64,000 bases of DNA from Mugil cephalus (GCF_022458985.1 NC_061783.1:17579913-17643912), one strand, 5' to 3'; positions 1-14,167 are shown, numbered from the stretch's first letter. The notes: generated by a model not told the origin, from the letters alone. A program made the numbers and translations.

Positions 1-2579
1 ACTTTAAATAAATTGGATTTGTTTTTTTTTTTTTGTTTGCATGGATTTAAGGCACATACAGTGGTGCTTTTTTTTTTTTTTTTTTGTTTTTTTGTTTTTT
101 TGGATCTACCACTTCAGTTTGATTGTTTCTGGGCAATAAAATAGCCAGAGAGTGTTGCAACATGTAGTTTACAGCCTTGTAACCAAAGCGTGCGTCTGCG
201 CTCTGATTACTCCCAAGTCCTTAGAAAAAGTACGAAAACAAAACACAACAACAGAAAAAGTTATTTCCTGCAAATGGGCAATTTCCACGGCTGCTACAAA
301 GAACTGAAAAGCCGCATTCGGTGTTTACACACAAATATACAACAGAAAGGCCTTTTCTTCTAAACTGTAACTCTGCACTTCTGTGAGTGCTGATCATTGT
401 AATCCCTCTTGTATTCGTGGCCTAAATAAACACCCATGGGAGTTTCTTTGAGGAAATATATCTGCTGTCTTCGGAGCATGAAGAATTAGTGTTTTAAATC
501 CAAACAGCTAGGAGCGGCGCAAAGAAAACAACACCCGGGATGGAAAATAAATAAATAAATAAATGAATAAAAAATACATGGTCGCCTGACGCTGAGGTTC
601 TTACGTAGATTACTTGAGTATTTTAAGGATTTAATCAGGGACAATGCTGCGGAGTCTCTTTTTTTCTAATCTGTAAAATCTCAGCGTGCACTGCATCGCT
701 CGCTAGACCGGGAGGACGTACAGGTTGAGACGAACAAGCGAGAGCTGGCGCACAAACTCGGGCGCACGCACACACAAGTATGCAGATGTCGGCCATCTCC
801 TCGCCCACACACACGCCCGTGTTCATGTGCGAACCCCCGCCCCCCCCCGGGGTGGTGTCAGGGCCCCTGACTGATGAAAACACAGCGGCGGTGCTGGTGT
901 CAACGCCATAAAACAAAGGCTGCAGTGTAGATGAGCTGCCAGCCGTACCTCCAGTGATGGATTTCACCTCCAGCGCATTCGCCGCTGAAAACAGACCATT
1001 TAGTTTCCTCTGCTGCTCTTTCTTCTCCCCCCCCACCCCCACCCCCCTCCCTGCTCTCTTAATTCTCCCACTTCCACCCCGCTCTCTTGCATCCTCCATC
1101 ACCGGGCGTATTTTATTTGTCCCCCGTTATTTGTCCTGTGATTTTTTCCCGTCTTTTATTTACAGTGCTCGGCGCCCTTCAGCCAGTTTCAAAGCCGAAT
1201 GCTTACGAGCCTTACAGAGGAACACATCTGTTCCCTGCCTATCCCGCGCTGTCTGTTTCGCTGTTGTTGGTCCTCTTTCTTCTCACTTGTCTGCACACGT
1301 CCGCGGCGAAGCCTTTTCAGACCGCCTTTTGTCCGTTCAATATCCTTCACAGGTGAAAGGGGTCAACGCCGGCTCCAATATCCTCTAAGCCCTCTCCAAA
1401 ATAAGGGCCGCGTGCATTTAGCCAATATCGTCCACAGATGAAAACTGTCAGGCAGAAAATTGGAAGATTCTAGCTTTATCACAATGGAAATATGTTATCG
1501 CTTCAGCCGGGGGAAGGTCATCTGAAGTTTCAACTATTCGCGAAATGGTTATTGTTATTTTCTGCTTTCATAGTCAAGACTCATATCCTGCGCTTCAGAC
1601 GGGCAGATTGGTGAATAATAACAGTCGACGAGGACAGATCCGCGTTAAGCCGCGCTCCGTCGTGACTCAGAGTTTTTTTTGCAACGTTACTGGGTGCAGA
1701 ACGGCGCTCGCTGAAATATGCAAAACCCCTTAAAACCGTGCAACTATTAATAGAGGATGAAGTATCACAGAGACAGATTATGTGCACGCCAGGGAGTCTC
1801 AGCACAGACTTTTTGATATTTAGCAGTCACACTCAACAATGCATAACAACCCCCCCCCACCCGTACCCCCAGCCCCTCACCAACAAGCGCCTGGGTTATT
1901 ATCATGCAATTAAAGAGCATGTTTTTCTTTTTGGTGTTTTGCAACGAGTGAATCACGGAGGATGATTATAAAAGAAGAGATGTGAGGTAGTTATGGTAAA
2001 TGCAAAACATTCCTTAATGAAAATAATTGTTACTGTTCCACTGATTAATGGCTGGCGCGGTTTTAAATAATAATGATTAAAAAAAAATTAGAGCGTAATC
2101 AATGTTTTCATATTAGCACTTGGATGCATCGCTACTTGAATGCGAAAGGTTCCGCTCATCCGACTTTTACGGGTCAGCTCAGATTTACAGATTTAAGTGT
2201 CAACTCTTGTTGACTTTTTCAGGTGTCAGAAACTGCAGTTCCTCTAATGCATAGGTCTTCAACAGGGAATCTGCGACCCCTAGGGGGTCTGCGGAGGTAC
2301 TGCAGGGGGGGTGGCAATATCTTTGGTTGATTAGATATTTTTTATATATATATATTTTTTTAAATTTAAATTTCTTTAAACACACATTAACATGACTCCA
2401 ACATATTTTAGTATGTTGCTCTAATGGCTATTGAGGCTTGCTCCATAAGCGAGTCAAAACCCACAGGCTGGTTATTTTCAAACATAATGGTACGCCGAAA
2501 CGACTCGTGAGTCCCATTTCGCCGATTGGAAATTCTCCTGAACAGACGGACTCTAACTTGACGTTGAAATCAACTTAAA

Positions 2580-2840
2580 TGGTAAATGGTCTTGCTCTTA
2601 TATAGCGTTTTTCTACCTACTCAAAGGTACTCAAAGCGCTTTTACAGTCAGAGACACATCCACCCATTCACTCACACAAGCACACACACATTCACACACC
2701 AGCGCCAGTTGCACTGGGAGCAATTGGGGGTTCAGTGTCTTGCTCAAGGACACTTCGGCATATGGCACACTCGGGGGATCGAACCGCTAACCCTTCGGTT
2801 TATGGACAATCCGCTCTACCTACTGAGCCATAGCCGCCCC
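2580..2840 (-). repeat. tRNA-headed SINE-like dispersed repeat
   Basis: Read on the minus strand from 2840, the sequence starts like a tRNA. It has an A-box-like TGGCTCAGTAGG at 2830-2819 and a perfect B-box GGTTCGATCCC at 2785-2775, the two internal RNA polymerase III promoter elements. The body carries CA-rich and CACCCATTCA-type sequence and ends at an ATGGTAAATGG motif. I recognise this as a common teleost interspersed repeat. It is too diverged and lacks a foldable tRNA 3' half, so it is not a tRNA gene. Confidence 0.7.
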
Positions 2841-3184
2841 TTAACCGATATTTAATATTGGCTCATTTTCTACAATAAACAAATGCAAAAGCCTATTTTT
2901 GTTTCATTAGCTCGAGTGGCTTTTCTTTGGCTACTTACAGGACTTCTGTAACAGTTTGCTGAAGTTTTGAGTTTTTTCCAAGACCAAGACTTAAGCACCA
3001 TTGTACAGTGGTCAAACGAGAAAAAAAAAAAAAAAACGCACTTCCTACTAGTGAACAGATAGCACAAACTCCAAGCTGTTAACTAGCTTGAACATAGTGC
3101 AGGATTTATCAGCTAACACTTTTTTTTTTTTTTTTACAAGGATATATAAAACGATAAACCAATTTTCACCTTGCAAAAGACGTA

Positions 3185-3213
3185 CACAACAACAACAACA
3201 ACAACAACAACAA
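3185..3213. repeat. (AAC)n microsatellite
   Basis: About nine to ten uninterrupted AAC units, followed by poly-A, with a 15-base poly-T tract about 50 bases upstream. Confidence 0.9.
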
Positions 3214-3537
3214 AAAAACACCATTTTAAAGACGCTCAATCATAAGTTCAGCGAAGCCGGCAAGAAGACTCAACCCCACTGATCCGACCGTGAAGGTTTA
3301 CAATAAACGGGACTTTATGGACGGATGCTCTGTTTAGAGACGGCTCCATAAAACACGCAGCCGTCCAGTGGTTTATGTCTCATCATAAAAACGTTAAGGT
3401 CATCGCCGTTTGAAGCCTAGATTCATTCTCTGCTTTTGCTCGGCGGCAGTGGATCAAGGTAGACAGGGGGTCGACCTAATTTTGGAAACTTTGGGTTAAG
3501 TTTGCACAGAGAGAACATAAACTGAACAAAGTGTCAA

Positions 3538-3562
3538 TAAAGGGCATTCTATTCTATTCTAT
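3538..3562. repeat. (ATTCT)n satellite after a LINE-like 3' tail
   Basis: A TGTCAATAAAGG motif is followed by three to four ATTCT units. This resembles the 3' end and terminal repeat of a fish non-LTR element, but the upstream sequence is too degraded to classify. Confidence 0.4.
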
Positions 3563-5689
3563 TACTCAACAGATGAGCTATTTGCGAGGGCAGGAAAGGA
3601 GCGGCTAAGTATATATATATTTATATATATATATATTTACACTAATGATCCAATAGTCAAGTGCAAACTTTCCCTCTGGCTTCAGAAGGAGCCGCCACAT
3701 GACAGCCATACCTATTGTTGCACCACCTGTGTATGGGCGTTTCAACCACTGCTATTAGTACAGCTGCTCGCCTATAAGCGGTGGTATTTGTTCAGAGCTA
3801 AAATAGCTTTAATGACAGTGTCTTTGACACTGTGATCTCAAAAGCTCCGCTCCATTGTCTCTGATGTAATGTCTGTCGGGCTTAAAGGCCCATAGGTGGT
3901 CCAGCAACGGCGGCTGATGGCGTTCGTCTGCCTCCGTGTCTGGGTGTGTTTTAATGTCAGTTGGACTAACCCGAAACGCGGAATGCGAGGCTCCAGAATC
4001 TGGCTACTCCCTGGTGAGCAGCAAACAAACAAAACATTTGTTGGATCTTTCCTACAGCGAACAATGAAAAATCTGAAGGTGACACGTGAACATTTACCGC
4101 CTCTCTCCGTCACACACGTATACGTATTCACGCGCACAGCATTTCCCGCCATCCCACACGAGGTCCTAACACGTTTTATTTTCAGCGTGCAGCAGGGAAA
4201 TCATAAGGGGGAGAAAACTGTCATTGATGTGTAAATTCACTATAAATAATTCCTCTCTCGTCTCACCCAAAAGACCGCCTTGACGCACGTTCGCTGCTCT
4301 GGCTTCCAGCTTGCGCCTAGCCCTCTCTAGCCGCCCCCCCCCATCCCACCACCTCCTCCTCCGTATCCATCTCCACCAACATCATTACTTATGAGGCGCC
4401 GTAATGAAAGACTCTCATTTTCAGTGTTTTCTGAGGCCCTCCGTCGTCGTCCTCCGTCCGTCACTCCGGGAAGGGCAGACCGGATGAAGCATCCAGCGGT
4501 AATGGAAAACGAAAGCGGGGTTGTGGCCTACGCACTCACGCGGTGTGAAAAACAGGGGAAGTGGAGGAGTCCTCGCCTTGCTCCGCTCTATATTTATAGG
4601 CAGAAAACCTGATTTCAGATCAGTCACGCATGACTTGCAGCAGACACCTACTGGAGGTGGGCAGGCAGGCAGAGGCAGACAGCGAGCTTTTCCTCCTCCT
4701 TTTTTTGTCTTTCTTGAAAAGTGTATGTGCTGCATTTTATTTTCTGCCCATGTTTACCCCTGCTTTTTCTCTTTCTTCTCACTCCATTTGATGTCTCCCA
4801 TCAGCAACAGATAGACTTTTTCCTCCATTTATATCAAGTATATTTTTATAAGCAAATCGTCCGGGTGAGTCAACTCATTTGTGAGGAAAATCCGTACTGA
4901 CGCTCGTTCATATAAAATTCTCATAGATTTTTATTGTAAATCCGCTCCTGCAGATTTGTTTTTAGAAAGTAAGACTTTCAGAGTTCATTAATAGAAGAAA
5001 TTCAGCTCTGTAAGCCCCCGTTGAACCCTTGGCTAACTAAAGAAAAGTTCATAAAGCTAAGATAGAAATAGTTTCACATTTTGGAAAGCTTTACTTTTTG
5101 TCAAGTTACATCCCCACCACTCTCTGTCTCTCTCTGCCCTTTAAATCAAAAGGAGTTTTTGTTAGGTTAGCATTAATACTAGGGCTGGGGAAGGAACTGC
5201 AATACATTTCTAGTACAGACCGAAATGCTCCGTTCCTGTCGAATATCTATCTTTCGCTGCCAAATTCTGATATCCAAAAAAGTAAATCTCAGCCATTGGG
5301 AGCCAGTAATCACTTTTCATTTGTGTGTCAAGATCTAAAGTCTTAAGTGTAACATGGATTTGGAGGGAAGCTTAGCCACAGATGCTAGTAGCATAGCATC
5401 AAGAAACAAATGGAAAATCGCGCTTGTTAAACTGTTTGGTGAAAACAAGCGAGGCACCACCCCGTGTCATAAACCGGTAACTGATCTATGTAATACTCTG
5501 ACTCTGGTATTTTCGTTGTTGTATAAAAAACTTAATTGGTTTTCAAACATCTGGTTTTAGAAAAAGTATCATTCTGGAACCAAGGTTTCGAAACTGGCAT
5601 CGCATCAAAACAATTTGAGTGATAACCAGCCCTAGTTAGCACTGACGAGCAGCTAGCCTTAATTTTTCCAACTACAATGTCTAGTAGGA

Positions 5690-6346
5690 GCCACCGACTA
5701 TGAAACAGCCATCAACCACATCAGTTTTCTTATCAAAGCCTATAAAAGAAAACATATCAAATGTGAAAATTTTCCTTTAAAACAAGACTTAGACACAGGT
5801 CACACTACAACACATGGTACTCCAGAAATGAAATAATCATTCAAGTTGCAGTTCCTCAAATGGCTACCTGAGGCTGACCTTGAAAGCGAGTAAATCCTCA
5901 TAAACCTCGATGTTAATACGCTCAACCACACGGCAGAATTAATCATGTTTGCAACCCTGGGCATATAAACTGTTAGTTCCCCAAACATGACAACTCTATC
6001 TGGGTGAAGTTGAATCAATCAGATTTCATGAAGGTGTGAATTTGTGCACAATGAAACAGCTGTGTTTTCCCAGCTCCACTCAGGGTTCCGGTCTTTGTCT
6101 AATTTTGAATTAGCTGGGTGTTTTGCAGACTCTTCCATGATGGCAACTGCTGGAGACACCAACACAACCGGCCTTCAGAGAGTCAGTGGCTTACATCTAT
6201 ATATAGAGTTAATGCCACCGACCATCAAGCAGCCGTCAACCACATCAGTCTTCTTATCCAAGTCTCCATAACGCAACAAATCAAATGTGAAGCTTTTCCT
6301 TTAAAACTACATTTAGACACAAGGCACACTACAAAACAGGGACTCC
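5690..6346 (+). repeat. Pair of diverged direct repeats (5690-5824 and 6214-6346)
   Basis: Two stretches of about 134 bases, 524 bases apart, align along their whole length. Both begin GCCACCGAC and share ACCACATCAG, TCAAATGTGAA, TTTTCCTTTAAAAC and CACACTACAA, and both end ACTCCA. Differences are mostly substitutions with small indels, so the copies are old. No coding frame is conserved between them. They may be a local tandem duplication or two copies of an unrecognised mobile element. Confidence 0.75.
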
Positions 6347-7729
6347 ATTGGCTCAAGTCAGTCCCACAACACTGCCTTGGCACACACCGTAGGATCATTT
6401 ACCAAGTCGATCAAGAATCAAAGTTGTATTTCATGCTTTTCCTTTGATCCTTTAGTTCCACTCTAATCTGCGCACCGCTACGCAGACACCTAAACGTCTT
6501 TAAATCAAATTTAACCTAATCTCCTTTCAAGTCCTCGCTTAACCCAGCTGGGGGGCTGGGAGATATCTTTTTCCGTCCTTCATCTCGGTTTTGTCATACG
6601 GCCGAAAGCAGGCCACTGACTTCATGGTCATGTTCCTGGGCTGCTGTGCTTTTAGCCTAATGGACAGACAGCTGTGCTCCCATTTCTATATTTAACTAAC
6701 ACATGATGAAGTTTGTCACACCTCATCTGTGGCCGACCACATAGTTAATGCCCAAAGAATACCGCATGCGCGCCCGCTGATTATAAGCTGCCGTCACTTC
6801 TGCTTTTGTACTTTTTTCGCGCAGACCTGCTCTCTTCGCTGCTTTTCATTTAATAATTCCCTAGCTAAAAATGAAAAAGCACGGGTTTACGTAAACTCCG
6901 AGGCCGCATTTAAAGCGGAAAAGCATTTTGATAAGCGGGAACGACTTAAAGTGCTGTATTTAATGTAGCTTTAATCTGCATAAACCCACAATTCTGTGAT
7001 TAAATGGATGCAGGATGTAAAAATAAAATCGTTTTTTTTTTTTTTTTTTTCTCTATCCGAGATGTTCAGTCTTAGCAGACGGCCTGCCGATCAAGGGGAA
7101 AATAGTAGAAAATCTCCTCTGCCGCATTCATGGCATCCTTGAATTCAGTCTTTTTGCAAGACTTAAAGAAAGAAAGCAAAATATAAATCATTAACATGGC
7201 TGTATATCTGTGGATCTGTACATCTGTATAATTGCATGGGTGAGCTCAGGATTGAGGCATAAGTAACAGCCTTAAGGGATCAGCTTCTGGTGGGGTCGTG
7301 GCCATTCAGATTACAGAGCTTAGTCCTCCCGTCTAAGTGTAATTAATGAGAGGGGAGGGCTGGGGTTGGGGACAGATAAAGACAAGGAACCGAAGGACAG
7401 TGGAAGTGCCCATGAGGAGTTGAACTGGAAGGTATTGGAAGCGGTACGAACGTACAGGCATGCAACTGAGCAGGCGAGGGATAGTTCATAATGACAGGGT
7501 GCTCGGTGGTCAGTGTATTTGCGTACACAGGGTTCTGGAGTCCAGAACCAACAGCAGATAGGGCTGGACTGGATATGCGGCCAGTCTAGCAGAGTTCAGG
7601 ACCTCGGCAACGTCAACAGGGATAATAACGAGAGGAATGCAGCGGTACGAAGCCACATCTGGAACATTTACACTGTCAGATGTTTATTTATTCCCTTGTC
7701 TCAAAAACACGAAAACACAGAGGAATTGT

Positions 7730-8075
7730 ACACCGATCGAGCAAAACATTATGACTGCCTTCCGTCTCATTTGAGTCTTCAAAATACTGGCGCAAGACTC
7801 GTCATAGGATGGACACAGGCTTTCTGAGGGTGTACTATTGTGTCTGGTAACAGAATGTTCTTGGGGGCCTTTAGGTCCTATGGGTTTAGGGGATGGGCCT
7901 CTGTGGATCAGGCTTGTTCCAGTGCGTCCCACAGATACTTGACCAATTTGGGATCTGGTAAATTTAGAGGCCGGGTCAACAACTTGTGCTGTTCTACGGG
8001 GTACGGGTGCCAGGTCTGGTCTAGGAGCGTGGTACAACATCAACCAGGAATACCAGGTCCAAACATTTCCCACAT
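7730..8075. mobile_element. Degraded copy of a TIR-bearing Tc1/mariner-like element
   Basis: It starts with a diverged form of the terminal motif ACACCGATCAGGCATAACAT. It then contains the family's internal sequence: a GAGGGTG..TGTGTCTGG segment, a GGGGCCT..GGTCCTATGGGTT segment, a GACCAATTTGGGATCTGGTAAATTT segment and a CACATGAATA segment. The same order recurs in the copies at 24780, 57245 and 60353. No intact transposase remains. Confidence 0.7.
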
Positions 8076-9251
8076 GAATATGATCAAAAATCTCACCAAA
8101 GTATGTATCTCAACTGTCCCAAATCCAACTGGATGAAAGGCAGTGGCATCAGAAAATCCTTAATTATAAAGCATCCTTAATAATAACAAAAAGTTGGCAT
8201 CATGAAATAAAGATGCAACAAGAATTGATTTCATTCTAGTTTTGAGTTTTTTCCAAAACAATAAAAAGAAAAAAATATTTTTACCAAAATATTCGATATC
8301 AAATGTTAAGGCCACCATCTGTGAGCAGAGGATGTAAGACTATGTATCAGGCGACAATCCTCACCCCAGCTAGCAGGTGTGTATCATGCGATGCTGGTGT
8401 TGTTTGTGCTGTGAACGGTGTTGACATAATTAGCGTTAATTTAAAAGCTGAAAATGTGGCTTGATGCCTGTGTAAACGATGCAGTTACCTCATTAATAGC
8501 GGGGGTTTCTGCTAATTCGCACAGAAAACCGTTCGTCGCTGGGGAGTAATGCATGTTCTCTCTAAACCACATGAATTGAGCATGAGATATTTTTAGCATG
8601 TCTGCAAAAAAAAAATGAGCAGGTTTATTGTTATAACTGAAGAGTTTGATGGTTGGGGAGGCAGAGACAATCCAAATTCAAAATCGCTCCTTCTTAGCCT
8701 AGCTTTTATAATGACTCTCTGTAAGTGGGGATGACAAAGCTGCATGGCAGAAAATCCATTAGCGAGTCTGCTGCTAGAAAGCGAAGAGACACAGAGGAGT
8801 GGTGGCTTTTGATACCGCGACTGAGGCTGACTGCACTGGAGGCCCTTAGAATAAACTGCCCGCTGTTTATTTGGTGAGAGTCTCCAGAAAGCTGGCAGTT
8901 AGCCCGCATGTCAAGAGTGCATTGGATGACTAATATCTGAAACACTCCTGTATCACTGAGGTGTTGGTGTTTGGTTCAGCGATGGTGCAGAACTAAGGGG
9001 TGGAGTACGGAGAAACCAAAAGAGGTAAACATCTGAGGAATTGCTGCAACAGTAACGGAGCGCTGACAGAAATGCCGTTAAGGAACACAAAAAAAAAAAA
9101 AAAAAAATTGCATAGCATTACCGATATAGTAATGTTGACCTGATAGTTTCCCATCAGGGGTTGGTGGAGACCAAAAAGGAGTTTGAATATTGGAGCTCAA
9201 ATGGAACAGAAACATAAATTAAAACTAAACTAATGCTAATGTTGCCACGAT

Positions 9252-9445
9252 ACACAGATCAGGCACAACATTATGACCACTGACAAGTGCAGTAAATAAC
9301 ATTGACCATCTGGTGACAATACAATGTTCTGCTGGGAAACTTTTGGACCTGGATGTTACTTAGACATGTATCAACCACCTAGACCAGACCAGGCACCCCC
9401 ACAGCACAGCAATGACATTCCTTGATGGAAGCAGCCATCCCCAAA
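9252..9445. mobile_element. 5' fragment of the same TIR element family
   Basis: It begins ACACAGATCAGGCACAACAT, followed by TATGACCACTGACA and then ACAATGTTCTGCTGGGAAAC and GACCAGGCACCCCCACAGCA. These segments are shared with the copies at 11713 and 57245. The far terminus is missing. Confidence 0.75.
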
Positions 9446-10710
9446 AACTATTTAAGAATGACACAAAAAACAAGTAAAAAGTAACTTAAAGTAAAAAAGA
9501 AACTTTGATTGGGGAAATAAATACATAAACTAGTACGTGACCAGTTGAACCAAACCATAAATTAAATGGTCAAATAAGGTTAAATACAGAAGCAAATTAA
9601 AACAGAAATATCTGTCTATGTTCTGTTTTTTTTATATAAATTATTAAATGCCTACATTTATCTTTAATACTGTTTTTGGCGAATGTAATGGCATAATAAT
9701 TTATGTATTGAATCATTTATTAGTTTTTTACTTGGGCACTTTTGGTCCTCCGTAGCTCTGAATTTACAATCGTATCATTACCGATAAAAATCTGATAAGC
9801 TGCTATTAACTTTTAATTCAGATCAGTAAACCTTTCTGACCGCTAACGCCCTGGATATCTTACTTTTTCTTATATAGAGCAGAATCAGGGTTAATTATCG
9901 TAGACAGAAATCATGTTAAAATCAAACTTGGTGTACACATCTTTGTTTAATCTCAGTCATCCGGGTTAAAAGGAGCTAGCTGGACTTATTGAGCTTTGGG
10001 AAGACGTTACATTAACATTAATGGAAATTAGTTGCACCAGTTTCTGGTTGTTATAGAAAGAAGTCAAGCAAATTTCTGATGTTTTTTTTTTACCACAGTT
10101 TCCTATTTAAACTTCCCACTAGTCCCTTAGAACTGAAGAAGCTACCCGGATGAGTCCAGTTGCCTTTTTTAAACGCCTTTTTGATCTTTGTTGAATTGCC
10201 ACCAGGAACCTCGATTGGCGCCAAGTTGCAGCCGCCTCGTACGGAGCGGGGCGGTAGAAATGTGGACTGGCAGTGATATACGTATCACTTCACACTTCAC
10301 ACTGATACACTTATCAGCCTCACTCCACCAGCGGGCAAAAGAGTTCCAGTGGGAAGGATAGGCTTCAAAATCCGATACCATTATAATTTCACTGGGCTGC
10401 TCAGCAGTTTCTTGTGTTACTTCTTCTACAACTTCGGAGTCTTTGCTGGATCTATGAGCAGAACAGCTCCGTGTTTCCCCCTAAATGTTCCTGTGAATAC
10501 CAAAAAGTAAAAGCGGCGTCTGCTTTTTTTTTTTTTTTTTTTTAGAGGAGGAGAAAATAGAGGAGGATCGAGGGGAGATTGAAGGAGATGGCTTATCCGT
10601 TCATGTGCTGTTAAGACAGGCAGGGAGCCCGGGAGGTGGAAGTGTGTCAGTTTCTTCCATGCAAACACAACAGCTGCAGGGGAAGGATTTAACATCACCT
10701 TCTCTTTCTG

Positions 10711-10946
10711 TCTGTCTCTCTCTCTCTCTCACACACACACACAAATGCATGCAAACGCCGGCCTGTTTCTTCTTCTTGAGATTATCGGAACGAGAGGAAA
10801 GATAAAGACAGAAGGGATGATGAGGATGAAAAATAAAGATTACGGGCATCACTTCCTGCAGTGAGACATCATCCGCACAAAGACGAGCATGAACACTCGT
10901 CTCCCTCTCTCTTTTGGTTTCTGTGTGTGTGTGTGTGTGTGTGTGT
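10711..10946. repeat. (TC)n(CA)n and (GT)n microsatellites
   Basis: A TCTC tract running into an ACAC tract lies at about 10711-10743, and a (GT)n tract of about 12 units at 10922-10946. Confidence 0.85.
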
Positions 10947-11712
10947 TTAATGTAAGTGGATACTAGAAGACCTCATTCCTCTGCACACTGAAACCTGAAC
11001 TCTCTATTTAGCCTCCTGCTTTTCACTCTCTCTTCTCTATCTCCATACACCGCTCGTCTTTTTCCCACATCCATCTCATCTTTTCACTTTACTCTTCACA
11101 TTTCTAGCTCGACTCGTTGCCCTGATTCAGTTTTGATTCTGCAAATGATGCTTTTCTTGCTACACGGTGCAGCAGTGACATGTCTGCCGCTGCTTCTGCC
11201 TGATGGCTTGTCTGGAGGAGGTTGCAGCCCAGCCTCTGACCTACTGCCTGCAGCTGTAGTTTTGTGACTTACCCTCCTCTTCTGAACCTCCCATCCTCTC
11301 GGGTCCCAGAGGCTGCAGCAGCTGGCTGCATACATATTTCTGAATGAATGAGCAGGCGGGCAGGCAGGCAGACAGCCGAGGTCTGGATACATGCTAACGA
11401 CTTTATTTTCATTTTAAGGAAGCATACCATATCGCTGCATTAGATCACAACATCAGGAGCAGATGCTGATAGTGGGTGGCTTTGTTCCAGCTTGTTTATG
11501 GAATTTGTTAAGGAACAAAGCATCGGTGGTGCTGCGGTTGCAGTTTTATTCGTTACTGTTAAATGAGAGGGTTTGCTTAAATGCAGGGCTGCTGCAGACC
11601 ATTATTTTTTTTTTCACTGGCCAGTTTATCCTTTGGTTAACTCACCACTAAATAGTAATCATAACATCGAAATCCTTAAATTTCTATTTGGAGGTTTTCT
11701 CATAATAAATAT

Positions 11713-12021
11713 ACACCGATCAGGCATAACATTACGACCACTGACAGGAGAAGTAAATAACATTGGCCATCGTGTGCCAATGCAATGTTCTGTTGGGAAA
11801 CACGCCCACCCAGGCCGAACCAGGCACCCCCACCACACAGCGATGGCGCTCCTTGATGGCAGCAGACGTCCTCAGCAGGATGCAGCCCGAGGCACAAACA
11901 CGCACACACAAAGGTCCCCGCTAACAACATCCTGTTGCCACCAAAGACACCCTCAGAAGGACCGTGCCCATTCTCCGACGAGTAGGTGGAAGGTGGTCAT
12001 AATGTTATGGCTGGTAGGTGT
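11713..12021. mobile_element. Short TIR element, both termini present
   Basis: The left end is ACACCGATCAGGCATAACAT and the right end is its diverged reverse complement, GTGGTCATAATGTTATGGC followed by GGTAGGTGT. TA dinucleotides flank both sides, as expected for Tc1/mariner insertion. The interior of about 250 bases matches the 9252 and 57245 copies and encodes nothing, so this is a non-autonomous derivative. Confidence 0.8.
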
Positions 12022-13703
12022 TATCAGTACTTACGTGCAAAATGTTTCTTACACCGCCTTTGAGCTCATCGTAAAGGGAATCTGTGGTAGTTTAGTTCTA
12101 CAAGTCTACAAGACAGTTTGCAAATGCACTGAAAAGCAGCGTTGCTATGCTAGTCGGAGCCATTAGCATCTGCTCCGGAGAGTCTTCGTTGAGTTCTTGT
12201 CTGAAAAACTGCAGACGAGGACACAACGACCAAGAATCAGACAAAACTCTCGAAAGTCTCTGTAAGAGCGTGAATCTTGACGTTGCCCGTCCTGGTTGGA
12301 AAGCTGGCAGACCTCTCTGCCTCTCTCTCTCGAGATGCTCGTGCGTAGCGGTTATGCTGCTGCGGTAGTCCGTTTCATTTTCACAAAGCGTCTCTGTTTG
12401 AAGAATTTCCACACTTCTGACAATCTGGACCAAGCCTCTTTTCCACCGTAATTAGGGATGAACGCAGCGCATTGATGTGTTCCACGCAAATCAACGCAAT
12501 CATGTTACTCATGACGTTGATGCAGGACCTGCTCGTGTGCAAATATGTTGCTGTAGCTTTTTTTTCATTATTATTATTTGGATGTGGGCAGTGAAGAAGT
12601 GAGTGGAAATGTGGGGAGAGAAAAAGGGGGATGACATGTGACAAGGTCCCCAGCCAGAATGAAACTAATCGGTGGCCACCAAGAGCCCTGTAATTTTCCA
12701 AATCTTTAAACGCTCATGCTAGCCGTCATTCATCCTGATGTAAAATGCCAATCTGTCCTTTCATGCTTCTCATGCATCTTAAAATCTAGTTCAGCTCGTA
12801 AATCAAGTCATCGTCGATGACGGTTGTTTAGGCTCCAGGTTTTGGGCCATAATTTCTAGTTTGGGCGCTGACATTACCGAGACGGCATCCTCCGCCTATT
12901 CAGGTCTCATTGGGCTCGATGATGGATGAAAACTATCGACAGTGGCCAGTTAGCGCTGTGACAGCTAATCCATAACCTTTGTCAAGCGGCGCACACTCGC
13001 GTACACGCGTGCAAACACACAAATACCGGAACACGCTCGCCCCCTCCTCACCTGACCTTTACAGGAAGCAGAGTGGAAGTCAACTGACCAGAAGCTGCTG
13101 TCAATCAAGGAGAAACCCCCCCCCACACACACACTTCCCTCGCTCCTCTGCTTTCACTCAGTCAATATCCTGTAAGTGTTCACCATGAGGATGAGCGTAT
13201 GTAATAAAGAGAAGGGAGAATGTATAGTAGTAGTTATTGTGGAATAAACACAAAACACACAACGTAACAAGTCGGGGAGGTGGGAAGCTCAGGGAAGCTG
13301 AAACGTGAGAGGAAGGGGATCAGGAGATGACGCAGATCCGCTTATCAGACGCCTTAAAATACAAATAAATGCGCAGGCTGCGACTCAGAGCGCTGCCGTC
13401 TTAGTAAACACAGCTTTGACGATATGGGTATCGCACTGAGCCCAATGCTTTGGCTTGAAGAGGGGAGACCGAAAGACCGGATAGGCAGGGGAAACTCAGC
13501 ATGAGAAAAATGATAGCAATATGGAGACATCAGGCCCAAATGTATGTGTGCGTTTTCCAGAGCGTGTTTCTTGGCTGCACAATCAGCCCGCGCTTATCCC
13601 TCTACATATCCTGATCCTTTCGCACATAGATCGGCCCCCGATATTGGATGTTTAATATTTAACTATATCTGTCCTCCTGAGAGATGGGCAGACTGCAAAA
13701 TGA

Positions 13704-13739
13704 ATGGAGGGAGGGAGGGAGGGAGGGAGGGAGGGAGGC
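13704..13739. repeat. (GGGA)n microsatellite
   Basis: Eight to nine GAGG/GGGA units in a purine-only run. Apparent Gly-Arg-Glu open frames across it are artefacts of the repeat. Confidence 0.9.
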
Positions 13740-14167
13740 GGTGAGCAAACACGGAGCAGTGGTGCTGACTTCCACAAATCTAAGTGTACACACAATCAGA
13801 ATCTTTCATCAAAACCCACAAACACTCGAGCTGCGCGCAATCAACGGCGTGCCGATGAGATGGAAATGTATTCAGGCAACACCTATCGTCAACATTTTTA
13901 AGAGCAGAAACTTTACGTTGGCTGCGCACATCACATACAACTGGTTTATCCTGAAATAACAGCTGAAATAAGCATGAGTTACTGGTCTAACGTCACTTTG
14001 TTGACCAGAAATACCGGTTTCATACACTGGAAATCAGCAAAAACAGGCTGTGAATGTAATACTGGTAAACAGTCGCCTTTTCATAAGGAACGGTTCAGGA
14101 TATGGAGCAACATTTGTGGCCATCTGATCAATCTGAGTCCAATATTCACTTGTCAGGGTTACGATTG

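Noticed and set aside
635-1102. 155-codon minus-strand open frame (and overlapping plus-strand frames 954-1388)
   Set aside because: Low-complexity Gly/Arg/Cys content in a CpG-rich patch, no family resemblance and no splice context; treated as chance.
2760-2840. Possible tRNA gene on minus (A and B boxes present)
   Set aside because: Part of a longer dispersed repeat and cannot form a complete cloverleaf; called SINE-like.
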